A model generated the notes under the pieces. That model had not been told where the DNA came from. It did no database searches and saw only the letters and a program-made list of their open reading frames with translations. This document shows positions 22,426-33,031 of a stretch of DNA of 60,000 nucleotides, piece after piece; positions within the stretch are counted from its first letter, which is position 1; the number at the start of each line of letters is the position of its first letter. Source of the DNA: Hydractinia symbiolongicarpus. Its lineage: Eukaryota; Cnidaria; Hydrozoa; Anthoathecata; Hydractiniidae. A program made the translations under genes and the position numbers. The stretch is taken from assembly GCF_029227915.1 (NCBI RefSeq), contig NC_079885.1, forward strand, positions 24,369,001-24,429,000, given 5' to 3'.

Positions 22426-23677
22426 ATGGCGGAACATACGGACTTCACAGTGGCAGAAAAATCAGATAAAAACTTTATTACACCGGCAGAAAACAACAGT
22501 TTTTTTGAAAACTCATTTCATTCTCCTAATTTTGTATCACCAGTCGAGCCTCCTGTATGCAATGTATCGTGCACAACTTACAAAAATGGATTAGCAGAAG
22601 ATTAGCAGGAAAGATTTTAAACCTTCAGTGGCACACAGAGTATGTTCAGCACATTTTGTGGGAGGTAAAAAAACCTACATGAACAACATTCCTACTATAG
22701 TGCCAAAAACTATCAAGCCATCTGTCACCATACCTAGAAAAACTCTTAATAGTAAAGGTCTAAAGAAAGAGTACATTCCTGTAGCTAAAAAAAGTAAACT
22801 TGAACAGAATGACCCTCCTAATGCTGAGCAGGAGTTACAAAATGAAATAGACAGGTTAAAAAAAGAAATGGATAATTTAAAAGTACAAATGTCATCAAAA
22901 GAAAAAGAATATGAACAAAGAGTAAAACATTTACAATCAGAAATACAAGGTCATAAATTTACAATTGACCGGTTTAAACATAATGAAATGCACTCTAGGT
23001 TCTATACTGGATTTGAATCTTACAAGTTATTCACAGTTCTACTCGATTATTTAAAACCTGGTGCTAATTCACTAATATATTGGGGGTCAAATACAAATAT
23101 GGAAAAAATCATATCACCAGATTGTATAAAAAAAGGGTGTCCAGGAACTTTATCTGTTGAAGAAGAATTTTTTTTAACATTATGCCGATTGCGATGTGGA
23201 TTTCCTATCGAAGACATGAGTGTGCGATTTAACTTATCAACAAGTCACATCAGTCGTATATTAATAACATGGATAGACTTCCTCTACTCACAATTACGTA
23301 TGCTGCCAATATGGGCTACAAAAATTAAAGTTGTTGAAACAATGCCGAAGTGTTTCAAAGAACTCTACCCAAGCACTAGAATAATTTTAGACTGTACTGA
23401 AATATTTATCGAAATGCCAACTTCGTATAGAAGCCAATCTGCTACATTTTCAAACTACAAACACCACAATACAGCAAAAGGTTTAATTGGAATAGCACCA
23501 AATGGGGCTGTTACATTTGTTTCAGATTTATATGTTGGGCGCATTTCAGACAAAAAAATCACAGCTGATAGTGGTATTTATAGCTTGTTAGAACCAGGAG
23601 ATTCTGTTATGGCTGACCGTGGCTTTGAGTTAGACGATGATTTACCAGTTGGCATGTGCATGTCTTTCACAGTATAA
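22426..23677 (+). pseudogene. ISL2EU transposase (THAP + DDE_Tnp_4), broken at both ends
   Basis: The main open frame (about 22592-23677) begins inside a THAP zinc finger (RKDFKPSVAHRVCSAHFVGG), followed by a coiled coil and the nuclease core. First catalytic Asp is in ILDCTEIFIEMPTSY, with the family blocks SNYKHHNTAKGLIGI and GAVTFVSDLYVGRISDK; second Asp is in VMADRGFEL. The frame then runs into unrelated sequence after DDDLPVG and stops, so the C-terminal segment that carries the catalytic Glu is missing. Upstream, a short ATG frame (22426-22605) ends in TAG, and the N-terminal part of the THAP finger cannot be read in one frame. This copy should not encode an active transposase. Confidence 0.85.
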
Positions 23678-25230
23678 ACAATAAAGTCAATCTCTTGTAG
23701 CTCTGTAATGGCTAAAACGCCTTGACACTGAAAGAAATGTACATGATTTTTCTTAAGCTTTGGCTGTCCATTGTCGAGTTGGAGAAAGAATTTTTTATCC
23801 CCACAAGCTTCAAGTATTGACATGTTAATTTTTGAATAGGGACACTTAACCTCTATCGCCTTCACTGAATCGCCACTTTTAAAAATGCCATCAGGACTTG
23901 CACCCAGCCATGGCCATTTCGGATTAACAAAAAAGCCACACTTTTCAACTTGAACTTTAAATTGTTTCTCATACAATAACAATACTTCGGATTCGTTGTT
24001 CTTGCCCCACTCACAAGCAGTTGACTTTATTTTACCTAAGTTTTCAGGAAAACATTTTTGTACTATTGATTTAGGGTATATGTTTTTACGTCTATTGATA
24101 ACATAACCAAAATTTGAAGAAATTAATCTCTTTTTTCTTTCGTCATACCAGGTATCTGATAATGACTGTTGTAACGTGGTAGACTCAATTTGAGCAACAT
24201 CTGCATGTGACATCTGAAGTTTGCGTGTAACAAAATCTTGATCATCAGACTTAAGCAAATTAAGTTCTAAAGAACCATTTAATGACTCTACCACTCCACT
24301 GACAACTTGTCTGATTTCTATTTGGTCTACTTCCAAATTATTATATGTCGTAATTGACGTTTCATAGAAGGAAGATCGAACATAATTATTACTTTCCAAT
24401 AAATTGGCAAAAACAACACCTTGACCCAAAGCAAATAAATCATCGCTTAGTTTTTTAATTTTTTCTTGTGAAGGCTCATGTGTAAAAATTGGGGATGCAC
24501 AATAATCTCTTTTACCACACACAATAGGTCTTTTTCGTGTCGACAACAGATCTTTCGTTATGTTAGCTTTTTCGAATTTCAGTTCTGAAAATTTTATTGC
24601 CTCGTTTCTGCCCTCACCAGGAACATGCCATTGCTGCAATTTATCAGTACAAGTTTTATCATCTGGAATGATATTTAAATTTAACTGTTTAAATTCCACA
24701 AGTTGGTAGAGTAGTGCTGCAACATGTTTGCAGCATCCGCTTGCACCAGCTTTGCAATTACATTTGGCATACAGAATGTCTCCAGATGCTTGACACAAAT
24801 GTACATAAACAGTGTATCTATCTTTCCTCATTGAAGCAACCACAAAACTTTTCACAATGAAGGATAATTTCTCAGCCTTTATGTTTGGCTTTACCCTAAC
24901 TTTCTTGACATAACCATCTTTAAATAGTTGATAGCCAGCAATTTTATGTTTTATAGCTCCTCTCTCCTTATTGTCAAAGCTTTCTCCTAAAACCATATAG
25001 CCATGTATTTTTTCGTGACTTAAAGGTGGGAGAAGCTCCAAACTTTGTGACCAATCTTTAATCTCTCCTTGCACCTTTTCTTCGATATCACAGGAGGAAT
25101 ATTCCTCGTTAGTAATCTCTCTAAATACTGGTCTTGTACCCGTGCAAGAGTTTTTAGAAAAACTAGGGTCCAAGGTTGTTGTTGATAAAATATTTGAGGA
25201 TGTATCTTCAGGCTGTAATAATTTGTCCAT
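23578..25230 (-). CDS. SWIM zinc-finger / YqaJ-type nuclease encoded by the ISL2EU element
   Basis: 550 residues, open throughout. A SWIM finger sits at residues 155-170 (CNCKAGASGCCKH). The C-terminal half is a YqaJ/lambda-exonuclease-like domain: NNESEVLLLYE, PKWPWLGASPDGIF and AIEVKCP supply the acidic and lysine residues of the PD-(D/E)XK active site, followed by HVHFFQCQGVL. Such proteins accompany ISL2EU transposases and probably process DNA ends, but their role is not established. The last 20 or so residues (after KDMHM) are antisense to the transposase and therefore foreign, marking the deletion point near 23650. Core catalytic residues are retained. Confidence 0.88.
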   Translation of the reverse strand: MDKLLQPEDTSSNILSTTTLDPSFSKNSCTGTRPVFREITNEEYSSCDIEEKVQGEIKDWSQSLELLPPLSHEKIHGYMVLGESFDNKERGAIKHKIAGYQLFKDGYVKKVRVKPNIKAEKLSFIVKSFVVASMRKDRYTVYVHLCQASGDILYAKCNCKAGASGCCKHVAALLYQLVEFKQLNLNIIPDDKTCTDKLQQWHVPGEGRNEAIKFSELKFEKANITKDLLSTRKRPIVCGKRDYCASPIFTHEPSQEKIKKLSDDLFALGQGVVFANLLESNNYVRSSFYETSITTYNNLEVDQIEIRQVVSGVVESLNGSLELNLLKSDDQDFVTRKLQMSHADVAQIESTTLQQSLSDTWYDERKKRLISSNFGYVINRRKNIYPKSIVQKCFPENLGKIKSTACEWGKNNESEVLLLYEKQFKVQVEKCGFFVNPKWPWLGASPDGIFKSGDSVKAIEVKCPYSKINMSILEACGDKKFFLQLDNGQPKLKKNHVHFFQCQGVLAITELQEIDFIVYTVKDMHMPTGKSSSNSKPRSAITESPGSNKL

Positions 25231-25410
25231 GGTGCTACTGCTTATTTAAAAATGGAATCACAGTATAATGGCGTTAAATCTTTTTTCCGTTATTTCCATA
25301 GCAAAATTATATTTTTAAATGCTGGAGATAATATTATCCCCATAGTAGTTTGCGTATTTAACAGATGTAAACAAACTACGCTATTGCGAGCAAACTTTTG
25401 CTAATTTGCT

Positions 25411-25469
25411 GTTGACTACAACTACCAGAATGCATTGCGCATTTATCGTATAGAGGGAACGGGGAATTA
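25411..25469 (-). repeat. right terminal inverted repeat of the ISL2EU element
   Basis: Reverse complement of the left repeat with two substitutions near the outer end. Confidence 0.95.
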
Positions 25470-25470
25470 C

Positions 25471-26393
25471 ACGCTATCACATTTTCTTGATTACAATGCT
25501 TCTTTAAAGATTTCATCACTATAAAATATAATTTCAGGATAAACAATCTCTTTTCATATCATCCTAACAATAAATTGGAACAGAAAAAACAACAGTATTG
25601 GAGTAACTTATTATATTGGATTGGTTAGGTAATTGGTTGGCAAGAGTGGTACATCGCATGACATATTTTATAAAACATATTTCATACCTATTCATCACAA
25701 ATCTTTGCACTTGACATCGACTTGTGACCAGCAACTGGATTAAAAACTTTCTCGGTATCTACGGCCAAATGTGGATTGCATCTTTTGTGCGTATTTTCCA
25801 GGAAAGAAAACCGTGAAGCTGGTCACTTTACAGTTGTGGATGTCCGTCTGTTCTTCTTCACGCTAACATTTTTTTGATTATTTGCGCCGGTGAGGTACAT
25901 AAAACGAAAATTGCATCAATTAATATTAATGACAGCTAAAGTAGACCGAGGCTTGGCCGAGGATACAACACGTGCATTTATACTATGCTCATGCGCATGC
26001 GCATAACCCGAAAAGTCGGGCTACATTGTAGTGCAGAATCGGAAAAAAACTTCGTTCCCGACTTATCGCAGAACGTCGGAAACAGAGCTAATAACTTGGT
26101 TTGAGACAAAACTTTCTAAAGCCAAGCATTGAAAAACATATACAACCAAGATCCAAAATTATCCCCATGTGCAAGTGAAGAACGAGGGCTTGATCAGGCT
26201 ACTATTTTAGCCACAGAAAATGTGTAAGCAGGACAAATCAGTAATTATTCATAGTAGCCAATACACCTCTACCAGGGTCTTGTTGGCCTTCAAGTAGGTG
26301 TTAGCAGGTTTGACATCAGGCAACAAACACTGGGAAAGAGAATGCCCCACTGCTATGAGTTTCAGTGTGCTGTTCCGAGGTGGCAAGTTAAAA
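25471..26393. other. non-coding spacer with a palindromic NRF-1-like site
   Basis: No gene seen. TGCGCATGCGCA at 25992-26003 is a perfect palindrome and fits the NRF-1 consensus; a small ACCCGAAAAGTCGGGCT hairpin follows. Function unknown. Confidence 0.4.
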
Positions 26394-26402
26394 CGTATCG
26401 CT

Positions 26403-26514
26403 CAACCTCGTTCCCAGGGCATTTTGCCTTTTTGATGAAAATGATAGCGGCGAAAAGTTGTTGGCCACTCCGTAATAACGGTTCAGGGGCAACAAGACCT
26501 TGGAGACGAGGTTG
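26403..26514. mobile_element. palindromic MITE, copy 1 (Mutator-like by its 9-bp target duplication)
   Basis: Ends CAACCTCGTTCCCAGGGC and CCTTGGAGACGAGGTTG are inverted repeats. Flanks CGTATCGCT (26394-26402) and CGTATCGCC (26515-26523) agree at 8 of 9 bases. Non-coding, 112 bp. Confidence 0.75.
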
Positions 26515-26523
26515 CGTATCGCC

Positions 26524-27524
26524 TTGTACGGAGCTCCGTGTTACTGTGTGTCAAATAATAATTATCAAATACATTACCACTGAAGTGGTACCACCAACGG
26601 ACTCGATCCATACGTTTCTTCTTCTTTTCTTACATCAGCTGTATAATAGGTGTCACAGGACCTAAACAACCTCAATCCCAGGACCCGCAGCATTTTTTTA
26701 TATCAGGATTCGTTGTGCATTTTTTAGGTTCACACAGCTAACACATCAATAAAAAGGGAGCGTACAAAGTGCAACTAAAATATAACTAAAGATACGGTAG
26801 CCGATTGCTATATACAGGTTGAAACAGAATCGAGTTTCAGGGCTTAATACATATTCTTGAGGTCCTTTATTTTATGTCTATACAGATAGATAAAACACAC
26901 TTTTCTTATAGATATATTTCTTAAATATAACACAGGCAGCTAGATTCTAGCACACGACCTTGTACAGATGTCTTAAACTATCAAACCTGCTCACAATCAG
27001 CAAATCAAATGACCAGCTGCGTATAAATGTTGAATATCTCGATTAGTAATTAATGACTCGCTCATTCATGTTGCATCCTCTACTAAAACTTAATGTATGA
27101 AACCAACAAAGAGAACGCGAAAACTTATGAATGGCTGATTTTATAGTGACTTATGTATACAGAAATAAAACGGGGGTATATTTATCTTTAACAGCTCCGT
27201 ATTTTTAAAAAAATTCCAAATAAAAATATATCTATTTGTAAATTTCTTTTTTTTTTTTTTTGCGTTACTGTTATTTATCACTTAATGATTTTTTTTGAAA
27301 AATATACACAATTTTTTTGGAACTTGATATCAAATAAATTTATTATGAAAAACCCCCGTCCGTTCTTTAAGCGTGCTGTGCTTTTTTATTTTGATCACAG
27401 ATCCTGTAGATGGTTGTGACTGCTACAACGTTTTCTCGTACGAAGTTTTATAAAAATAGATAAACTTCTATATTTAATTTAACAGAATGTAGCGATACTT
27501 TCCTCTGTTTTCAAATACCTTTAT
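26524..27524. other. upstream region of the TRIM-like gene
   Basis: AT-rich, no coding features recognised. The promoter and any 5' untranslated exon of the TRIM-like gene probably lie here; no TATA or initiator could be assigned. Confidence 0.4.
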
Positions 27525-30500
27525 ATGATGTCACGTCATCATAAAAAGAAGCGAGAAAACTCGACAAGGCATCGATCAAGTTCGAAACGACGAAGCCGAC
27601 GCCGTAGCACGAGTGAAGAAAGCGAGAACACTGAAGAAACGGAAGAGACTACAGAAGTTACTGATGAATCTACTTATAATTGCAAAAAAAAGAAAAAGAA
27701 GCAAAAAACAAAATCAAATGACGCCAGATCAAATCAATCATTTACAAGATCAACGCGAATGATAGCTATTTCAAGTCCCTCCACGTTTAACCCTGACGCA
27801 CGCGTGTCGATAACTACAGATACTTCAGAGCTTCCTCCACCAGCGCCTTCTTCGAAAGAAAAACAACAACACCAACATCAAGGGAGAAAAGATAGCAACA
27901 GACACAGTAAGTCACCACGACGGAGAGACTCCTCAAAATTAAGGGATGCGAAGAAATCACCACGAAAAGACAAGCATAGGAAGAAAAAGAAAGAGTCTAG
28001 TAAAAAGGAATGCGTGGTCACACCATGTTGCCCTCTTTGTACAAAACCCTACGAATGTCCGATTTTGTTACAGTGTGCCCACACGTTTTGTAAAGACTGT
28101 GTTACCATATTTGTTGAAGCAAGTGATGGAACATTTTTCAAATGTCCCGTTTGTTTGACAAAAATAAAATTAACTGGAGATGATGAAGAACTGTTTTGTC
28201 CAAATTTTGCCATCCTGAAGCAAATCGAGGGCGCGAAAAACGAAAATGAAGATCTTATCTGTTCAGTATGTGAAGATGAAAACGAGGCTGAATATTTTTG
28301 TGAACACTGCTCAGATCTTTTGTGCGAAGAGTGTGTTGATGCGCACAAAGTTGTCAAGTATACTAGAGAGCATCTTATTAAAGAAATCTCAGAGATGTCA
28401 GATATTTCGAATTTAATTCAGAAGCGATATTTTTGTACTCAACATAATGAAAAGTCACTTGATGCATTTTGCACAAAATGCCAACAGTCTGTTTGTTCTG
28501 AATGCGTATCAAAGCATCACTATGGCAACCAACATGACTGCATATCAATACAAAATGCCTCGAAGATTAATCGAGACGAAACGAAAAGAAAGATACTAAA
28601 TATTAAAAGTCATGCACCGAACCTACAAATATCTTTGCTAGATATTAAGCGAGTCAAAAGAACTTTGAGAAAGCAAGTCAATTCAGTGAGAAGCGAAATC
28701 TCGGAAAGTATGAAACGACTGATGGCTGTCTTGAAAGATAAGGAGAAAAACTTATATCAAAGTGTGGATCGTGTATACAAATCGAAAATTAATCGATTAA
28801 ATTCGCAAAAAGAAAAAATACTAATCGAGTTAGAGAAAATCGAAGCTTGCGGTCGAGTTTTAAACGAAATGGAAAACCATAAAAATGATGTTGAAGTGCT
28901 ACAGATGAAAACCACTCTTGAGAAGTGTTTGAATGATTTAGAAAGAAGCAACCCTAACTTAACCGTGGACAAGGAAACTTTTTTGCTCAAATCGAACGAA
29001 AACAACATCAAAAATGAAATTTCAAAGCATGGTCAAGTTTTCCGTGTGGGCGACCCGGTTAATGACAATAAAAAATCGAAATTTTTAGGTCAGAGAAAAG
29101 GAGAAAGACATTTAGATGATGCTGTATTGATTAGTGATTTTGAAGATGAAGCTAAGAACAGTCAATTAAACAGTAAAAATCTTTTCGCGAAATTTGTCGA
29201 TACTTCTTGTGATTATACTAAAGGGAAGCAACTAAAAGCGAAAGGTAATTGGTTGATTGTGAGATCACGTGTTAATGATATCATCAAATATGGTAAACTT
29301 CGCGATTGTATTAAACACAAACCGAAGAAACTTTCACAATCTGATGTATACATGAAGAGATTGAGACGTTCAAAAGCGAGAACAATGAAGGCGAAAGGTA
29401 ATTGGTTGATTTTGAAGTCTCATTTATCTGATGTTTTAAAAAACAAGCCACCTCCCAAACTTGCGCGACAACGTATCAAACAAATGAACGCTTTGAATGT
29501 TTGGAGTTCTTTAACCAAAACAAGAAAGTCCATTAGACCACATGCTATTAAAGCGCGTGCTAGAGCCAACTGGCTTCTTGTACGGTCACGTGTTAGAGAT
29601 ATCGTAGATTACGGACGAATAACAGGTGTTTTACCACTAACGTGTGGTATGTTTTTAAACATGGCGAGCAGAAAACGTGAAAGCAAGACTTTACTAAAGT
29701 TAAAACGTTTTCGCGCCATTACAATTCGAGCACGCGCGAATTGGATGCTTGTGTCGTCTCGTCTAAAAGACATAACCGCGTACCCCAACAAGACAAAAAG
29801 GAAACCTTCCAATGCAGCAGAGAGCTGGAGAAATTATCGAGAGAAATTACTGAATAATCGAGACAAAGCCACTCGCAATAAACAAATAGCAGGTGGTATC
29901 AGAGCGAAAGCAAACTGGTTGATTGTTAAATCTCGAATTCCCGATATTTTATTGTATGGTTTGTATAGAGATCATTTGAATGCAAGAGACAAAGGACGAG
30001 ACAAAAAGTCTAGAAGTCGTTCAATATCGCCAGTAAAAGACGTCGGGAAACTGAATAACCAAGGCAAAACACAATCAATCAGTCCGACTAAGTCTTTAAA
30101 CGCAGTTAAGAGCAACTGGGATATTCTCATTAAAGGTACGAAGCTAAAAAGACCGCGATCAGCCAGCCCTTACAGAAATTCGGAGAAACAAAAAGCAAGC
30201 TGGGATAGGCTTATAGGAAGTATCCCAACTGAAGATACCATCGCACTTACAAACTGGGACAAACTCATTAGAGGTGCGTCCAAGACATCAAATAGCAATT
30301 CTAACATCATACCCAGAAAAAAAGAGGCTGTCAACAATTGGGATCACCTCATTAACAGTCCAGTAAAATCAGTAAAGAAGAATGAAGCATTAAGAAATTG
30401 GGCATGCTTATCAAAAGGTAACATGGATGAGAGTAACACCGAAGCGAAGAGTCGAGATGCTCTGAGAAGCTGGGATGCCTTGATATACCATACACCATCT

Positions 30501-32558
30501 CTAAGTAAAAGAAAGTCAAAAAGTTTTGACTCTCTGAATGATTGGGACAAACTAATAGCAAGAACGCCAATAAATATAAAAGAAGGACTGAAAAACAAGA
30601 AGGAAGGAGGGCTAAAAAACAAGCAGCATGCGTCAGACGAAATCTCCAAAAAAAGTTGGGATGTTCTTATTGAGGGTACAAAAATAGACGATACTAAAAG
30701 TGGGAAGGATCACTGGGATAAGTTAAAAGTTGGACTTGGACGAGCAAGAAGTAAAGACAAGATTAGTGAAATGGAGAAGAAGTGGGATAAGCTGATTGCA
30801 AATGTCGAACCAGAACAAATTAATAAAATATATGAACCACTAACAAAAAACCAACGAAAAGTAGATACTCAATCTGCTGAAAAACATTGGCTAAAATTAA
30901 TTAATGGAACTCCGGGAAAAAACAACGAAGCAGAACGAAACTGGGATAAGTTAATATCGCGAACAAAACCAGATGATTTGAAAGCTTTAAAACACTGGGA
31001 TATGTTGATAGCACACAAAAAAGATGAGAAAGTGTTACAACGATGGGACAAACTACTTCAAGGTAAGAGTTCTATTTAACCTTGTTCCCAGGGCATTTTA
31101 CCTTGTTGATGAAGTTGAATAACGGCTCAGGGGCCACAAGACCCTGGGGACGAGGTTGAGTTCTATTGTGTACATAGTTGAAATGTCCTTTCAACGTTGT
31201 GTACATAAAAACAACACAATTTATCGATAATTTACCTTATGTTTTCGTATTTACTGCTTAATATAAACACCCGCCTACCCTTTTTGTCTCTAATAAGCCT
31301 TTCTCTAATTAGCGCCCCTTTCTGAATTTTTAATAAGCGTCCCCCTTTGGATAAGCGCCTTCCGTTTTAAATTTCCCTGAAACTTCCAAAATTTCTATTA
31401 AACGTCCAGGTGCTTATTAGATCAAATATAATATTTGAACATACAATCTGATTATATGATATTCCGTATTAGCGGATCTATACATTGTTGACACTACCAA
31501 AACATATCTAGGGCCCAGCGTGTAAATCTGCTACACTGTAGCCAAATTTAGAAAACTACTTTTTGGCAGATTTTTTATAAAACTGTGAGAACTTTTAATT
31601 CCATGGGATTGTAATATGTTTCCTATACTTAGGGACTACTATCGATAAAGATAGCGAGAATAACAATGAGGCTATTCACAATTGGTTAAATCTTGTCCAA
31701 GATACTTCAAGCAACGACGAAGAGCGGGCACTCCACCACTGGGATAAAATAATTAAATCTGGAAATAAAACTCAACCAAGCAAAACAGCTTATAAACACT
31801 GGGATAGATTACTAGAAGGTAAAATAATCAAGCCTAAAAGAACTTTTGAAATATCCCCAGCAAAGAACTGGGACATATTAATCGCATCACCAGCTCCGAT
31901 TGTTTCTCCTGTTCCCAGTCCCCTATCGTCCAGATCATCAAGTCTATTTCGAAACTGGCACAAGCTTACATCCAAAACACCTCCGCTACCAAAATCAATG
32001 AACGCAGCAAAAATGAACGAAAATGCTGTCAAGAACTGGAATACTTTAATTAGGAACAGAGGGGACAAAGAAGAACTAGCCATCGAGAATTGGGGTACGC
32101 TATTAAGTGGGGAGAACCCGTATGAGGCGTACATAGATAAACAGCCTCCAGGAGTAACTAAATTGTACGAAAAGCCTACACCCCGTGGAGAAGAGACTAA
32201 AATGTTATCTTTGAATATAAAGAACTCCAAAGGAGAGTTTCATAATGTTGACTTGAAGTTATCATCTCCTGATAAAAGTATCCTTTCAGCACATGTGGCG
32301 GAGAACAGCGATGGAACGTTTACCATATTTTGTTGTCCGAGGATCGACAATGACTTTAATATGTTTGTTAGTCTCTCAGGTAAGCAGTTTAAAAACGAAA
32401 TAAAAGTTGTTAACTTTTATGGAAGTTTTGCCGGCTTACGAAAACACGAGGTGGATTTAGCCTGCAGGACGATTAGCCTGTTACGTTGGCATTTAACGCC
32501 AGGACTTCTTACAAAAAAAGGAGACAAAGTAGTGGCACGCAAAGGCAGTATCCGATAA
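27525..32558 (+). CDS. TRIM-like RING / B-box / coiled-coil protein with tryptophan-repeat array and filamin repeat
   Basis: Two exons, 27525-31062 and 31633-32558, join in frame to 1487 residues. Order: basic Arg/Ser/Lys-rich head (1-165); RING (169-210, CCPLC, CAHTFCKDC, CPVC); B-box 1 (246-283, CSVCEDENEAEYFC, CEECVDAH); B-box 2 (304-340, CTQHNEKSLDAFCTKC, CSECVSKHH); coiled coil (about 350-475); five repeats of the type RAKANWLIVKSRIPDI (about 570-830); at least 21 repeats around N-W-D-x-L-I (about 860-1335); filamin-type Ig repeat (about 1369-1441, SDGTFTIFCCP). RING, B-boxes, coiled coil and a filamin repeat recall TRIM45 and suggest an E3 ubiquitin ligase; the tryptophan array is not part of any TRIM class I know. 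The sense of the array is unknown. AATAAA at 32607 fits the 3' end. Confidence 0.9.
29232..29970 (+). repeat. protein repeat type A: five (K/R)A(K/R)xNW(L/M)(I/L)V motifs
   Basis: Degenerate units with consensus KA-K-[GA]-N-W-L-[IL]-[VL]-x-S-[RH]-x-x-D-[IV], spaced irregularly through residues 570-815, with two further weaker tryptophans between them. The variation is amino-acid level, not a simple DNA tandem repeat, which points to conserved function. Confidence 0.85.
31077..31158. mobile_element. palindromic MITE, copy 2, in the intron of the TRIM-like gene
   Basis: 82 bp with ends TAACCTTGTTCCCAGGGC and CCCTGGGGACGAGGTTG. It is flanked by a perfect 9-bp duplication AGTTCTATT (31068-31076 and 31159-31167). 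The left copy starts 5 bases after the splice-donor GT at 31063, so the insertion lies directly beside the donor. Confidence 0.9.
31168..31632 (+). other. rest of the TRIM-like intron
   Basis: No coding features; ends in TATACTTAG before exon 2. Confidence 0.5.
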
Positions 32559-32909
32559 ATGTGTTCTTATGATGTGCTGGCAATTAATAGCGAAAATTTA
32601 TATCAAAATAAAACGAATTTTTAAAATCTTGTTTGCTGTTGGTTCATACTATTGAATGGATTTTCTTTGACAACTTCTTTGACTTTGCACAGACAACCCG
32701 TTGGGAATAATAATAAATTTGAATTTGAAGAACAACCTTTATTGTACACATTTTTTAGGAATATTATATTCAATTACATACAAAATGTTCGACCTCTTTA
32801 TCACCACCTTTTTTCACCGCCTTTTTTCTCGTGAGAACAAGATAACAAGTGAGGATATCCCAAGTACCCCAGAACGAAAACTTAATCACGTAATTCAAAG
32901 TAAAATAGA

Positions 32910-33022
32910 CAACCTCGATCCCAGTATCTCTTCTCTCTTTCTATATATCGGACGGCGAGGTGAGTCAGAGCTGTCTATAAGGGCAGCGTAAGTAAGGAAA
33001 AAAAGCCCTGGGGACAAGGTTA
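32910..33022. mobile_element. palindromic MITE, copy 3 (diverged)
   Basis: Ends CAACCTCGATCCCAG and CCCTGGGGACAAGGTTA; the interior has diverged. Flanks TAAAATAGA (32901-32909) and TAAGATGGA (33023-33031) agree at 7 of 9, consistent with an older insertion of the same 9-bp-duplication family. Confidence 0.7.
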
Positions 33023-33031
33023 TAAGATGGA

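Larger units (their letters stand above)
22356..25470. mobile_element. ISL2EU-type (Harbinger superfamily) DNA transposon
   Basis: Inverted repeats of 59 bp with two mismatches bound the element: 22356-22414 starts TAATTCCCCGTTCCCTCTAT, and the mirror copy ends near 25469. The outermost bases allow a 2-bp duplication read as TA or AT; the palindromic end makes this ambiguous. Inside are two converging genes, a DDE transposase (plus) and a SWIM/YqaJ nuclease (minus), the arrangement known for ISL2EU. An internal deletion fused their 3' ends. Confidence 0.92.
30100..32120 (+). repeat. protein repeat type B: at least 21 N-W-D-x-L-I motifs
   Basis: I count 14 in exon 1 and 7 in exon 2, for example SNWDILIKGTK, ASWDRLIGS, TNWDKLIRGA, KHWDMLIAH, KNWDILIASP and ENWGTLLSG. 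Spacing varies from about 14 to 40 residues; linkers are Lys/Ser/Pro-rich. The W..L pair is kept while the linkers diverge. Confidence 0.9.

Noticed and set aside
22356-25470. Classic P element or Kolobok because of the THAP finger
   Set aside because: The DDE_Tnp_4 core, converging SWIM/YqaJ gene and short target duplication fit ISL2EU better.
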